Source of the DNA: Sipunculus nudus
Lineage: Eukaryota > Annelida > Sipuncula > Golfingiida > Sipunculidae
Reading direction: 5' to 3'
NCBI GenBank assembly: GCA_026874595.1
Contig: CM049312.1
Coordinates: 48,423,429-48,487,428 of the forward strand
Length of the DNA stretch: 64,000 nt
In this document: one piece after another, positions 23,982 to 36,618 of the stretch
How the letters are laid out: each line of letters opens with the position of its first letter
How positions within the stretch are numbered: the first letter of the stretch is position 1
The notes under the pieces: generated by a model
Told to the model about the DNA's origin: nothing
What the model saw: only the letters and a program-made list of their open reading frames with translations
Database searches by the model: none
Translations under genes and position numbers: made by a program

Positions 23982-25931
23982 AATAATATCTTAATTATAA
24001 TGGCCCGTGTATATAACCATTCAAGAACACCATTAGGGCGGACATAAAAGAATAACAGGTGCGTAAGTCAAGCAACTTAAATCTAGGGGGAAATGTTCAT
24101 CTCCCGAAACATGGAAGGGTAACATGATCCAACAAGAGAAAAATAACTCTGTTACTGATAGGACACCGTAAAAAGAAAAGGAAGCAAGAAAAACAAGATC
24201 CCAAAAATGAAATATACCTTTAACCTAACTGAGAAACAAGAACTTGATGAAAGGTTATTAATGCATGAAAATTCCATTAACACAAAAGGGAGGATACTTG
24301 GACAAATCCAACATAAATGTAGGAAACAGATCCACAGTGTTATTCAGCATATATTTAAGACAAATGAGAAAACAATGACGAAGATCGTGTAGCACTTCTG
24401 GTCACTATATATCTGTTCTGTAGGCTTCTTGGGCACCTGAAAGACAGGAAAGAGGAACCAAGTAACTGTTGCAAGTACCTGATGAAAAAGATTTCAGCAA
24501 GCAACTAATCTGGAGTCACAATGTTTTAATTGTTACAAGAAGTAAAACAAAACAATACGTTTAACTTATGATAACAGACAAAATTTAGGTTTATGTTAAA
24601 ATAAAAATGCAAATATGTAAAAACCACCGTCATAGGAATAGTACAGCTAAGAGGATCAACTGGGGTAATGCAATCAAAATGCATATATAAATGCAAAAAG
24701 GCAAATGCACAGATCTTACAACACTGTCCTGAAATATATGTACACACAAAATGGCTACACAAGTGACCCACTAATGGATAATCTGAAATAAAGGAGAAAT
24801 AACAAATTATGAAACTAAACAGGAAAATTTGAAGTCTCAAACAGGTGATCAGCAAGCACAAATGGAGGGAAGCCTTCACCTCAAAAACATGTTTTAGAAA
24901 AAAAAGAAATGATGAATACTCAGTACAAAATACAATTGCACAGAAAGCAGACAAAGAACAAAAATGCTCGTACTGAAGCAAAAGTAATGGGCACACAATG
25001 AACAAAACATTTTTTAGCACGTGGAATACAAAAGGGCAGACAGAGAGTACACACTTTATAAGCATTGTATGAAGCTCATACATATAAACATATGTATAAA
25101 AATATGAGGTGATAGGTTCCTTTGGACCTTAACCCCTTACAGGAAATAAAAAAAATAAATAAAAAAACAAGTCATGTATTTCATTTGCATGCAAACAACA
25201 AAACACAGCCTTAACATTATAAATAATATGTGCAATATCATCTACACAAAAGCAAAAATATGAGAAGCCGACTCGAACCCGAAATTTCGAGTTAGAATAA
25301 AGTTTGTACATTAGAAGAATAATGGGAATTGAGAATGTATATTGGAACTCAAGCGGCGTATAATTGTACGAACGATCTATCTATATAACCACTGATAACC
25401 AACCGTGCCATTTTGTTATACACGAGTCGCGGGTCAGCAGCGATCCGATTGGGGATTTAATCCCTGCCCAGTTAATATATCGACAGACGACAGGGAATTT
25501 TCCGGTCTAATCACGAACGAATGTCCAATAATAAGAGCAAAGAAAAGCGTGAAAGTTTTGCAGAAGCTCACAACTCGGCGTCATTTACCCGCCAACAGGT
25601 TACCGCTCTATATTTCGTGCGGCGCAAACGTTCCGATCGCAACAGAAATCCACGAGAAACGGAGATTCTTGTGAAATGAATAAATATTTCGTCGTCTAAT
25701 TCTAAGAGTGGAAACGACAACTACGTCTTAGAATACATACTTAAGAACCACGGTCGGCTTAACACCGGCACTGAAGGCACTGCAAGTCCGAATCACTACG
25801 CGTGAATATAGTGCTTGCATACTAGTAACGCTGCCGAAAAAGCGGTGGCAGAAACACTCCAAGCAATTTTTCAGTCTTAAAATATGGATATGTCATAGCC
25901 GGATCGAGCAAACAAAAACGTGGAAATCTCA
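23321..25931. other. Gene-free, A-rich stretch with (TA)n at 23931-23980
   Basis: No gene is supported. The + strand is A-rich from about 23600 to 25300, which gives long but meaningless hydrophobic frames on the minus strand (one of 185 codons at 24526-25083). From about 25380 to 25930 the sequence has more CpG and a different texture, and an 89-codon frame (25405-25674) shows no known motif. Gypsy-1 is inserted at its end. Confidence 0.45.
23931..23980. repeat. (TA)n microsatellite
   Basis: About 50 bases of TA dinucleotides within the A-rich stretch. Confidence 0.95.
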
Positions 25932-26148
25932 TGTTCAGGAAATACCCGTTTCCGGTTACCCGGTTTGTGTTTTACTGCTGATTCCGGGTTTTACTAGTCC
26001 ATGCTTGTCTTGTCCTGTATTATCGTCCTGCTAGTAAACGTGTCATGATGACGTCTTGATTATTGTTGTTCCACGCGTGTTAATGGATTAGGACCTGCTA
26101 GTTCCTCTTGTGTGTATGTCAGTATGACAGATTAAGGACCACGCAACA
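25932..26148 (+). repeat. Gypsy-1 left LTR
   Basis: Begins TGTTCAGG and ends CGCAACA (TG...CA form). Matches 30549-30767. Confidence 0.9.
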
Positions 26149-26239
26149 TGGTGGCAGCGGTGTTTGTGGTGACAACCACGGTAAGGAACTTTCTTCATGC
26201 TTTAAACGTTGTGAGCGGCCGCCCGGACAGCAAAGCAAA

Positions 26240-26962
26240 ATGGCGGAAGCCAATTTTCGTTTGCCGCCCCAGCTAGTCATCAGTAACGGGAATGTTGCTG
26301 AGAATTTCAAAAAGTGGAAAAGACAGGTAGAAATTTATTTGGAAGCCATGGGCGCGCAGGACAAGTCTGATTCCACTAAAGTGGCTATTATCCTCCATTG
26401 TGCTGGCCCTGCCCTGATAGATGTATTTGATCAATTTGAATGGTCCACAGGGGAGCAGAAGACACATCCCCAACATGTGTTAGCAAAAATTGAACAGTTT
26501 TGCAATCCTAGACAAAACGAGGTTCTAGAGACTCACAGATTTTGGAATATTCAGTGGCAAGATCCATTTGATGTTTTCTTAACAGAACTGAGGGCTAAAG
26601 TAGAGAATTGTGGGTATCAGTTAGGAAAGAAAGAATGATAAGGGACAACATTGTGTTTACCAGCAAGGGTAAATTACAGGAAATCTTACTGAGAGAGGAG
26701 AAATTAGATCTTTGGAAAACAATTGACCTTTGCCGTGCATTTGAGCAATCAAAAAAGCACGTGAAAGAAATCAGAGACAGTAGTACAAGTAATACTGCTG
26801 TAAATCGTGTCCATTATCAAGCTAAACATAAACCTGCTAAGCAGACCAGTGGTTCCACCAGCAAACCAACTCAAACTAACACAGAACCACAGCAAAACGC
26901 CGTTCTCCAGACGCAACAAGCTGAATGTAATTTCTGTAGTATCGACATCCATATGGAAGAAA
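26240..26962 (+). pseudogene. gag: Gypsy-1 gag (capsid and zinc knuckle start)
   Basis: The start ATG (MAEANFRLPPQL) is 92 bases after the LTR. The capsid region contains NFKKWKRQVEIYLEAMG and RQNEVLETHRFW, typical of metazoan gypsy Gag. The frame changes near 26630 by a small indel and continues with KLQEILLREEKLDLWKTI and a Gln/Thr/Ser-rich linker. The knuckle begins CNFC at about 26925, and a second indel near 26960 moves its remainder into a third frame. Gag packages the RNA in cytoplasmic particles; this copy cannot make the full protein. Confidence 0.8.
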
Positions 26963-27236
26963 GAAATGCCCTGCATGGGGAAAACATTGTGATAACTGTA
27001 ATGGACGGAAACATTTCAAATCAAAATGTAAAAAACCAAAGGTCAATCTAGTGAATACAAACAATGAACCAGATGTAGTAGATAACAGATGGTTACAAAA
27101 GATAAATATTGGAAGCTGTACCCGGTCCATAACAGCAACTTTGACAGTAAATAACTGTAATGTCAAATTTCAGTTAGACAGTGGGGCAGATGTCAATACC
27201 CTATGCCAAAGATACGTCAGACAGGACCAAGTCTGA
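26963..27236 (+). pseudogene. Gypsy-1 end of zinc knuckle and aspartic protease
   Basis: The third frame completes the knuckle (CDNCNGRKHFKSKC) and enters the retropepsin, with the catalytic block FQLDSGADVNTL (DSGA in place of the commoner DTGA, an accepted variant). The frame stops at 27236, before the second protease motif. Confidence 0.7.
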
Positions 27237-27285
27237 AAAACAGCACAACGGTTAATCATGTGGAATGGAGCCAATATGAGTCCCC

Positions 27286-28260
27286 TTGCTGCTCACCAAC
27301 CCTCTGACACAGGAATCGAGGAGAGTCATATTCACAATAGTGCCAAATGATAAAGTGAACCTCCTTGGTGTGGATACTATACAGGATATGGGACTGATCA
27401 CTGTAAATGAAAACAGATTCATTTCTCAACTGAACTGTATGCCGCTAGGTGATTTGCGCGAGGCACATCTTAAAGTGGATCCTGATGTACCACCAAGAAC
27501 TTTACCGTGCAGAAAAGTGCCTATTGCATTGCAAGATGACGTCAAAGCTGAAATTGAGACTTTAGTTCAACGTGGCATTCTTGTCCCAGTCACAGAGCCG
27601 ACCAGATGGGTCAGCCAGATGGCAGTCGTGCGTAAACCTACTGGAAAGCTTCGTATATGTATTGACCCACAACCACTAAATGAAGCACTCATGCGAGAGC
27701 ATTACCGATTGCCAACTGTCGATGATGTATTACCTATGCTAGGAAAAGCCAAAATATTCAGCAAGGTTGACGTAAAGGAGGCATTTTGGCATGTTAGATT
27801 AGATGAGGAGTCTAGCATCTTGACAACAATGATCACTCCGTTTGATCGATTCCGTTGGGTCCGACTCCCTTTCAGGTTAAAGGTTAGTAGCGAAATTTTC
27901 CAAAGGATGCTGAAAGAAGCATTGAGTGGACTTGATGGGATCTTCACAATTGCTGATGATATTGCTGTGGCAGGATGTGGTGAAACCACTGAAGAAGCCA
28001 TGAAAGACAACAAGGCAAAGCTGACTAACTTATATAAGACCTGTGAACAATGACATATCATATTGAATGAGGACAAACAGGAAATTGGCCAATCGGAAAT
28101 CCGAATCCATGGGCACCTGTTCACTGCTAAGGTGTTAAGGCTGACACCTCAAAAGTTGAGGCAATTCATAAAATGCCAGCCCCTACAGACATTCAGGGAG
28201 TGAAACGTATTTGTGGAATGGTTCAATATATGGCTAGATTCCTGCCAAACTAGCCAATTA
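27286..28260 (+). pseudogene. pol: Gypsy-1 reverse transcriptase
   Basis: The open part (to 28053) holds RT blocks in order: GILVPVTEPTRWVSQM, KLRICIDPQPLNEAL, YRLPTVDDVL, FSKVDVKEAFWHV, RWVRLPF and the catalytic IADD. In the PF-G block the usual Gly is Arg (LPFRLKVSSE), a likely damaging change. A TGA at 28051-28053 replaces a sense codon. The thumb continues in the same frame to about 28130 and then, after indels near 28135 and 28210, joins the RNase H frame. Confidence 0.85.
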
Positions 28261-28261
28261 T

Positions 28262-30157
28262 TTGGAACCAATCAGAGCACTAACCAGAAAAGATGCAAAT
28301 TGGAACTGGACTACTGAATGTGAAAATGCATTCCAGATCATCAAAGACAAACTAACAAAAGCTCCTGTGCTTGCGTATTTCGAGGCAGAAAGCGAAGTTG
28401 TTATCCAGGAAGACAGTAGTAAAGATGGGCTCGGAGCTGTGCTCCTACAGAATGGAAGGCCTGTGGAATATGCCTCGCGTACACTTACTTCCTCGGAACG
28501 AAACTTGGCACAGATAGAGAAGGAGATCCTTGCGGTGGTGTTTGGTTTGGAGAGATTTGACCAATACACATACGGTCACAGAGTTGTTGTACAAAACGAC
28601 CATAAACCATTAGCATCGATCCTCAAGAAGCCGCTAAGCATGGCCCCTAAGCGGATACATTCCTTGATGATGAGATTGTATCGCTATGATGTTGATTTTC
28701 ATTTCTTGGAAGGGTCTAAACTTGTGATAGCAGATACTTTGAGCAGAGCATATCTGGATACCCCCGATACAAGACCCCGCATTTTGAATATTAGTGCTTT
28801 TGAATTCGTACCAGATGCAAGACTCGAAGAAGTCGAGGAAGCAACAAGCAAAGATGAGTCGCTCCGAACGTTGCTATCTTTGATCATGAATGGATGGCCT
28901 AGTTGTAAAAATGATGTTCCAGATGAGGCCAAACCATATTATGATATGAGAGACACTTTAACCTGCGAAGATGGTATAATCCTAAAAGGAGAGGCTATCC
29001 TTGTTCCCAAATCTCTTAGAAGTGACATGAAGAAACGTCTTCATTCCGCACACCTTGGTTACTATAGTATGGTGCGCAGAGCAAGAGGAGTGATTTTCTG
29101 GCCAGGGATGGCTCAGGAAATAAAGCAGCTGGTCGAGTCTTGTGAGCCTTGTCAACAACTAAGACCAAACCACCAGAAAGAAACCCTCCTACAACAAGAT
29201 GATTGGAAAGGTCCGTGGGACAAGATCGACGCTGATTTGTTTGAGATCAAAGGTCGTACTTACCTTGTTACAGTTGACTTCTACTCAAACTTCATTGAAG
29301 TGGATTTCATGCCATCCACAACTGCATCTCAAGTCATAGCTGTACTTAAGCAATTTGCGCGATTCGGTATCCCACCTTGTGTTGTTAGTGATCAAGGCTC
29401 ACAGTTTACTTCAAATGAATTTAAGCAATTTGTGAACAAATGGGGAATCACACATGTAATGTCATCGCCAGAGCATCACAGTGCCAATGGAAAAGCTGAG
29501 GCAGCTGTTAAGGTGGTGAAACATATGATGCTCAAAACCATTGCTGATGGTACAGACCAAGCAGAAGCACTGCTTGAACTAAGAAACACCCCTCGACAGG
29601 ACACTGGACTTGGCCCCTCGCAGATGATGTTTGGGAAACCAACCCGATATCTCATTCCTATGCTGAAGCAGAACCAGGTGCAAATTGACAATGCGAATGT
29701 GAAACGGGCAAAGCGTAAGGCCAGTGTAAAGAAATCTCATGATAAAAGGTCTAGGGATTTACAAAAGTTGTGTCCCGGTCAGTCCGTATATTTCCAACTT
29801 CAAAGTGGGAAGAGATGGATCCTAGGAAAAGTGGTAGATTTTGATGGTAGTCGCACTTACATCATTGAAGGTCAGAACGGTAGCAAATACCGCCGAAATC
29901 TTGTACACATGCGCCCTACAGGTGTTACACTGAGAGAACGTGATATATCATCTCCCAGAGTTGAATCGAAAACACCTCCCATTGCACAACCAACGACACC
30001 TGATGCTGCAAATCAACTAGGGAATAATACCGTAGATAACCCTGAAATACTTGTGCAGGACTCTGTTTCACAAAATCAGACAGAAGTTCAAACTAATGTG
30101 AGACCACAACGTACTAAAAGGGAACCTTTGTACCTGAAAGACTGTTCGATATTCTGA
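28262..30157 (+). pseudogene. pol: Gypsy-1 RNase H and integrase
   Basis: A 631-codon frame, uninterrupted. RNase H spans about residues 30-165, with the first acidic residue in EDSSKDGLGAVL (D51), E86/E88 in QIEKEILAVV, QNDHKPL (D113) and IADTLSR (D158). The integrase zinc finger is at H261/H264 and C294xxC297. The catalytic triad is D325 (DADLFEI), D377 (VSDQGSQF) and E413 (GKAEAAV), a DD35E spacing. A C-terminal DNA-binding tail and a Thr/Pro-rich end follow. The apparent Met is internal to pol. Integrase is the best preserved part of this copy. Confidence 0.9.
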
Positions 30158-30548
30158 TAAGTAAATACGATATTCCAAAAAAGATTTGCGAGCTCTGTAA
30201 TATACCGTTAAGCCCATGTGTAAAGAGTAATCTTCATGTAGCTGTTTGTATTGCTTTATAATGAACATATGATAATTATTATGTATGTTTCATATCACGG
30301 AAAGTATCTTCGATTCACAAACTTGGTTGATACACAGTTGTAATTGTTACATTAATCGGTATCACCTATACTGTAATGTGTGTTGACTGGACTCTAATAA
30401 CCGCACACGTCTAATGATCAGAGCGAAGATTTAAACCAGCTATAATTTCCAAGAGAATTTCCAAGGATTGTTGAATTATCTTTTAACCACATCCAAGTAA
30501 TTTAGTTGATATGTTAAGGCAGTAAAGTCTTTACCTAAAAAGGGAGGA

Positions 30549-30767
30549 TGTTGAGGAAATACCCGTTTCCGGTTACCCGGTTTGTGTTTTACTGCTGATT
30601 CCGGGTTTTACTAGTCCATGCTTGTCTTGTCCTGTATTATCGTCCTGCTAGTAAACGTGTGTCATGATGACGTCTTGATTATTGTATTTCCATGCGTGTT
30701 AATGGATTAGGACCTGCTAGTTCCTCTTGTGTGTATGTCAGTATGACAGATTAAGGACCACGCAACA
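30549..30767 (+). repeat. Gypsy-1 right LTR
   Basis: Begins TGTTGAGG directly after the purine tract and ends CGCAACA. Confidence 0.9.
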
Positions 30768-31658
30768 CCTCAATCAAAATACACAACGTGGATCAACCAG
30801 TTTCATGGCCATAATGGGGTCTTGCAAAAACATTCCGTCGATCAGTCAAACAAAACAGTTCATTGTATTAATTTGGGGTAAGGTAAGGCGCGTGTTGATT
30901 AATTAATTAAACCATGCACTTATCGCTAGCGCCGGTAAAGCGAAATACATTATCTGTTCATTCCAAATGAAGGTTCATTTACCTACCGGTACTGATCGAG
31001 GGAGCAACAGAAGCCATCTGCCGGGCAAGACAAATTTAACAAAATATTATGTTAGTACTATATCATTTGCCAGTTGGGGGTAAATCTTACCTCCAATACA
31101 TTCTGGTCTTTGGTCTGGGACTGCCGAGGACGACAAAAAGTGCATGAAGGCCCTCGTGAAAAAAAAAGTAAAAATTCTTGCGACGTGCTTGTTCATTGGC
31201 ATGGCGCAAGAGAAAAGACCGATTATCCCAAGTGTAACCCCGACTATGAATTCTGCGCATGCGCAGTGGTGAACTAACAATGTGTGATAAATTGATAACC
31301 AATCAGATTCCGTTTTGTCTCCATCTTCTGTATATGATAGATCACTAAATACTCAAGTTATACATGAGAAACCTTGAATGCATGTGTGGTGCTAAATAAA
31401 TACTTTAACGGTCCTTCGACCCTAAAAGGTCATTTATCATTCATAAAAATCTGAACACTTAAATGTTAATTGCATACAAATATATCTGTTTATGAATTGT
31501 AATCTATAGAAATGACCTCTTTGTGAAAAATTTGATGATATTATTGAATGCATGTTCTTAAAATATATTTGTTAAAATGTGTTATTTATATTTGTCACTC
31601 ATTGATATTGTATTATGCATGCACTTATGGAAAAATGGGCCTGAGGCTTTACATTTTT
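30768..31658. other. Gene-poor stretch between Gypsy-1 and B3
   Basis: This is the right flank of Gypsy-1. It contains the second NRF1-type repeat (separate entry). On the minus strand that repeat's ATG opens a 38-codon frame ending at a consensus splice donor, GGAG/GTAAGATTTA (about 31089). This would be a first coding exon if transcribed, but no further exon is recognised. Confidence 0.35.
31165..31287 (-). repeat. Promoter-like dispersed repeat, copy 2 (NRF1-type palindrome)
   Basis: Second copy of the segment at 9210-9327, with the same CTGCGCATGCGCAG palindrome, the same leader and the same 'gcgccATGcca' on the minus strand. Conservation starts at 'tcacacattgttagttcacc' and ends at the T-run after the ATG. 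Confidence 0.6.
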
Positions 31659-33420
31659 AGCGAACCTGTGAGCTTATGCGATGGTGCGGCGTCGTCCGTC
31701 GTTCGTCGTGTGTCGTGCGTCGTCTGTCCGTTAACATAGCTATCTCAAAAATGGCTGGAGCTAGCATCACTAAATATTTTGCAAATAATCAGTCATCCAA
31801 AAACTATATCGGATTTTATTTTTTTTTCTAACTGCATTTTCTAAGATTTTATAGGGAAAAAACTAAAAAAGCTTTAAAAATCTTCTTCTCCGAAACTGTC
31901 CAGCGAAATTGTCCAATATTTCACAGAAATGATCCCTGGAACAATCTTTCTCAAGTTTGTTCGAATGGTTCCCGTTCGGAGATTTTTGGCCGAGTTACAG
32001 GAGGTTGACCTTTTTTACCTGTGCAAAAAAGCATATTAAAATTTAAATCTCAGAAACGGCTGGAGCTATCATCACCAAATTTTATGCCAATGTTGGTCAC
32101 ATAAGTCATATCTGAAATTGAGGTATTGGTGGCGCCACCTGCATTGACCTTTTTTGTACGGGGTCATCGGTGCCTGTATAACACTGAGGGCTACAAAAAA
32201 CTTCTTCTCTGAAACCATATGGCCAAAATGTTTAATATCACACAGAAATGATTCTAGGGTAGTGCTTTCTGAAGTTTGTTCAAATGGTCTCAGTTCAGTG
32301 ACTTTTGGCTAAGTTATGGGAAGCTGAATTTAGTCATATGTCATAACAGCCCATTTTAGCTCAGTGGCTACAAAGATCTTCTTCTCAAAAACCACTGGGC
32401 CAAATTCTTAAATCTCACACATTAATTATCCTCAGATGTTGATAATTCAAGTTTGTTCAAATGGTTTTGGTTCAGTGCTTTTTGGCTGAGTTACGGGAAG
32501 CTGAACTTAGCCAGTTTGCTGTATCTTCCTATATGATTTATAAACCTGCAAAACGTTTTTCGACTGATGCCACTGAAGGCAGTTTGTTAAATATTTTACA
32601 AGAATAATCCCTACAATTATTCTTTTAATAATTGTCATTAATGGTTCCACATGAATGATTTTTTGCTGAATTATGGAGCTTGAATTGAGTCATTTTACCA
32701 TATATGTTAGCTGTGTGATGCTGTTACATCTAGCCTGGCACCAGTTTATCACCATCTATTACATCATGCCACTAGACATTTAGATGTCAGGTTATCTTTG
32801 GTTATTATTGACAAGAAAGTTTTTTTTAAAGCTAGATTTATGATTTAAGTTATTCATCATACCAGGCAATGTTACAATCATGGATATTCAGCTCTCTGTG
32901 GCTATATAAAGCAACTGTACGTGGATTATAAATTATTGGTATCCCTACTCAACTTAATTCAAGAATTTGCCATCAATGAGATATATCTGTATTTTAATTT
33001 TGCATTCAGTATGTATCCATAATAATTTTACATATATTCCTGATTTCTTTCTTATAAAATTTCAGCTGAAAAGCATTTCGTATTGGGAAAATAAATTCAA
33101 AGTTATTTCAAGTAGGGACCACTTTTGTGTACAGATGGCAGCACTTGGTTTACCATTGGCAGATTGCCAGTGCCTTGATGTTGGCCATTAGCCAAGATGA
33201 TGTCAGCTCTATAAATAGTTTTGGCACAGTGCCAGGATTGGAAGAAGTGCAGCCAGGTATAGGTCAAGAGTTGGTTTAAACATATTTATTACAAGTAAAC
33301 GATTGGCAAACAGCAAAAGTGCTATATCAATGCCTCTCGCTAGATCTTACAACATGTGCGATTATATATGCAAGACAAAACAGCCATGATACAATACGAA
33401 CTCAATAACTAATACATAGC

Positions 33421-35259
33421 TCATACTGCATTCAGTCTATATGAATATTGCGGAAATCGTGAGGTGTCATTTATATATCTCTGAACACAAGTATAAAGGT
33501 AAACATTGTCAGCATGAGAGGACTTGTCTGATCCATATAACAAGATATGAACATTGATATCACTTGGTTGAAGAATTGGCTGAAGTGAACAGAAGAGAAT
33601 ATGTCTTTGTAAAGTATACAACGGACATGCCAAAAAATAATGATTAAGGTCCTCGCATGAGTGGCCACACGAACATTTGGCATCTGTGACCAAACCAATT
33701 TTAAATAAGTCATATTTCAAACAACTGCAGCCCAAACGCAACCTGGCATGCACTATATTACTTGTACGATCGCCTAAATAAAACAACGGATTGCAGGTTT
33801 TACCACTAATGGTCCGGGTAGTTAATTTGTTTCTGAATTCGTCAAATGATGACACTTGTTTCACGTCATCATCTGATTCATTCCATAGACGTACTGTAGA
33901 GGGGAAGAATGAGTTATAAAACAGTTCAGTTCGACAACGAAATAAATCATTATCAGCCTGATTCCGTAGTGGATATCTTCCAGATCGTTCACGAACGGTA
34001 GTCGGTAGTAAACTTAACAAATGTTGCGGGGCTATACCATTTACTATTCTATAGAACGTTTCTAGTTTACGGCGTTTGCGGCGTGAGGACAACCGTTCCC
34101 AATTCAATTCTGAAAGAAGTGCTTCATATGAGCATGTCTTGATAGCTCCAGTTACGATCCGGGTTGCTTCTGCTTGAAAAGACTCTATCTTACTGGAATC
34201 AGCAGAATTACAACTATCCCAAATTGTGTCGCCGTATTCTAAAATTGGACGAACAAAGGTGAAATACATGATCTCCAAGGATTTACGATTTAGTCTGTAC
34301 TTAACAGCTTTCATCAAATTTATTTTGACAAGAGCCTTTTTACAAACATCGTCAACATGATTAGACCAATTAAGGTCACAAGAAATTGAAATCCCCAAAT
34401 GTTTGTGTTGCGGTGTAATCTGGATGACTCTGTCAGACATAACAATGTTGGGAGATAACATGCTGGGGCAATATGAACGCGACAAAGACATAGCTAGAGT
34501 TTTTTGTACGTTGAATTTTACCAGCCAAGTGTTAGCCCATTCCAGGAGAACCTCAAGATCTTTATTAAGTAAATATGTAGCTTCTTCTGGAGTGTCAGCT
34601 ATCATAAAGAGTGTTGTGTCATCGGCAAAAAGCCTGATATTTGTGTTTATTCTAGTTGTAATGTCGTTGTTAAAAATAAGGAATAGTAGGGGCCCAAGAA
34701 CGGTCCCTTGCGGCACCCCAGCTCTAAGTACACCCCAAGATGATGATTCCCCTTGTATCAAAACTTTCTGCATTCTCTTAGTTAAATAGGACCTGAACCA
34801 TTGGAGCAATGATCCTTGGATTCCTGTTTTTTGTAATTTATATAAAATACCTCTGTGCCAAACCTTGTCAAAAGCTTTGCTTATGTCCAAAAGTACTATT
34901 TTGACCGACTTCTTTCTATCTAAGGCTTCGGAGAATATGTGATACATATTAAGAAGCTGGTTGACTGTAGAGTCACCTGGAAGGAACCCGGATTGAAGTT
35001 TACTAAAAAATTTTGATGTAGTGAGATAATTGTAAAGATGTTTAAACACGACTTTTTCAATAACTTTAGCTATGCAGCTAATCAAGGAAATTGGTCTGTA
35101 ATTATTTAATAACTGTTTGTCTCCCTTTTTATGTATAGGGATAACATGGGCTTTTATCCACAAAAGTGGGACATAACCTTCGTTCAAAGAGGTGTTCAAT
35201 AGGTGACACAAGGGTTTTGTCAACTCAGTTGCTCCTTCTTTTAGGAGACGTGGACTCAC
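33421..35259 (-). pseudogene. LINE-3 reverse transcriptase and C-terminal region
   Basis: 612 codons read on the minus strand. RT blocks are WIKAHVIPIHKKGDK (about 34-48), NNYRPISLISCIAKVIEK, LQSGFLPGDSTVNQLL, VLLDISKAFDKVWHRGIL, AGVPQGTVLGPLLFLIFNND and the catalytic FADD (211-214). The second half has a thumb and the stretch RTELFYNSFFPSTVRLWN, common in CR1/Jockey-type LINEs. It ends with a Cys/His cluster (CSCGHSCEDLNHYFLACPL). The first Met is internal to ORF2: homology continues upstream in another frame across a one-base loss in an A-run near 35312. No stop lies inside this part. Confidence 0.9.
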
Positions 35260-35288
35260 ACCGTCAGGTCCGTTGGACTTTGTGATAT

Positions 35289-36618
35289 TTATTTTAGAAA
35301 GAGCATCGAGTACATCTTTTCACTGGCCTGAAGGTTATCTAATGACAAAGACGATGATTGTTGGTGAATAAAAGGGAGAGATGCGTTGGTATCATCTACA
35401 AATGACTGGGAGAGAAAGAAATCGTTAAAAGCTTCGGTTTTATCAGTGTTTGAGGAAATGATATCATCATCTATTACAATTGATGGAATGGATTCACCCA
35501 TGTCCATTTTTAATATATGTTTTATAGTCTTCCAAAAGTGGTTAGGATGCTGAACACGAGTGTGGTCTATAGTTGACATTAATTCTGTTGAAAAATCTAG
35601 TTTAGCTTTGCTACAGCTATGAATATACAAGTTCCGAGCTGCTCGAAATTTTGCCCAATCTTGTGGGCGATTGCGTTTCTTTGCGATATTATGGAACCTG
35701 TCTTTGCGACGTTTTAAAGCTCTGAGATTATTATTGTACCATGGTTTATCATTTGGTCTCACGGTGACTACCTTCTTTGGTATGCACTGTCTGGCTATAT
35801 TGAGTATCATATGGGTAAATCGGAGGCACATCTGATCGACCCCGCCTGTTTCATAACAGCTATTCCAGTCAGCTTGAGATAACATTTGGCGGTATTTATC
35901 AAAGTCGGCCTGTGAGTATAACCGTATGTGTCTTTTATACACAGTAATCTTAGGTATGTTTATATGTATTTCTGCAGACACGGTGCAATGATCATTATTA
36001 CCTAAGGGTGGAAGGACCTGGATACAGTTGATAAGTCCTGGGTCAGTTGTTAAAATGTGATCTAAAATGGTAGCACTGTTCTCAGTGATGCGGGTGGGGT
36101 TAGTGACATGAATGGTAAAGTTGTTCGATTTGCAGAAGGAATCTAGTTTAGTACCATTATACGTTGCAGGGTCAGCATTGAAATCGCCCACCAATATAAT
36201 GTTATTAAACCCTTTAGAGCGTATCTCATCTAAATTTTCCTGTATATATAACCAGAATGAAGCATGGGAATTAGGTGGCCGGTAACAAGTACCGAGTAGG
36301 TAGGATCTAGATTTAATTTTAAGCTCCAACCACAAGATTTCGATATTATTATTTTCGAATTCATAACGTCGTCTAACAGGGAGGTGATGTTTCGCATAAA
36401 CTGCTTCTCCTCCCCCTAAACCAATTCCGCGGTCACGTCGAAAAATTGGTTGAAAGCCTGTTAGATCAAGCTGATGATTTGTGTTTATATTTAAGTAACT
36501 TTCTGTGATTCATATAAGATCAAAATATGGGACAATATATGTTTCTAGAAGTCCAATTTTGATTTGGGTGAGGCTCCTAATATTTATAAGACAGGCAGTA
36601 AGATTTCTCACAGTGGCA
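35289..36618 (-). pseudogene. LINE-3 endonuclease
   Basis: Minus strand. The domain starts near 36618 (LINIRSLTQIK), continues ITESYLNIN and DRGIGLGGGEAVYAKHH, then YRPPNSHASFW, ILVGDFNADP, ATILDHILTTDP and GNNDHCTVSAEI, which hold the catalytic Asp, Asn and His of the APE family. A TGA at 36510-36512 interrupts it between DLI and ITES. The frame shifts near 35312 at the junction with the RT part. The endonuclease nicks the target DNA to prime reverse transcription. Confidence 0.85.

Larger units (their letters stand above)
25932..30767 (+). mobile_element. Gypsy-1: Ty3/gypsy LTR retrotransposon
   Basis: The 4.8-kb element is bounded by direct LTRs of 217 and 219 bp. Flanks are TCTCA and CCTCA, a 5-bp target duplication with one mismatch. 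The gene order is gag, protease, RT, RNase H, integrase, the normal Ty3/gypsy order. A primer-binding-site-like TGGTGGCAGCGGTG follows the left LTR, and a purine tract AAAAAGGGAGGA (30537-30548) precedes the right one. The LTRs show about four substitutions and one 2-bp indel. The coding part has several frameshifts, so it is defective. Confidence 0.9.

Noticed and set aside
24526-25083. 185-codon minus-strand frame rich in Phe, Leu, Cys and Ile
   Set aside because: It is a by-product of A-rich plus-strand sequence with few stops; no periodic membrane pattern or family motif.
25262-25290. tRNA or SINE B-box (GGGTTCGAGTC on the minus strand)
   Set aside because: The flanking bases do not form a T-stem, and no A-box or acceptor stem is found at the proper distance.
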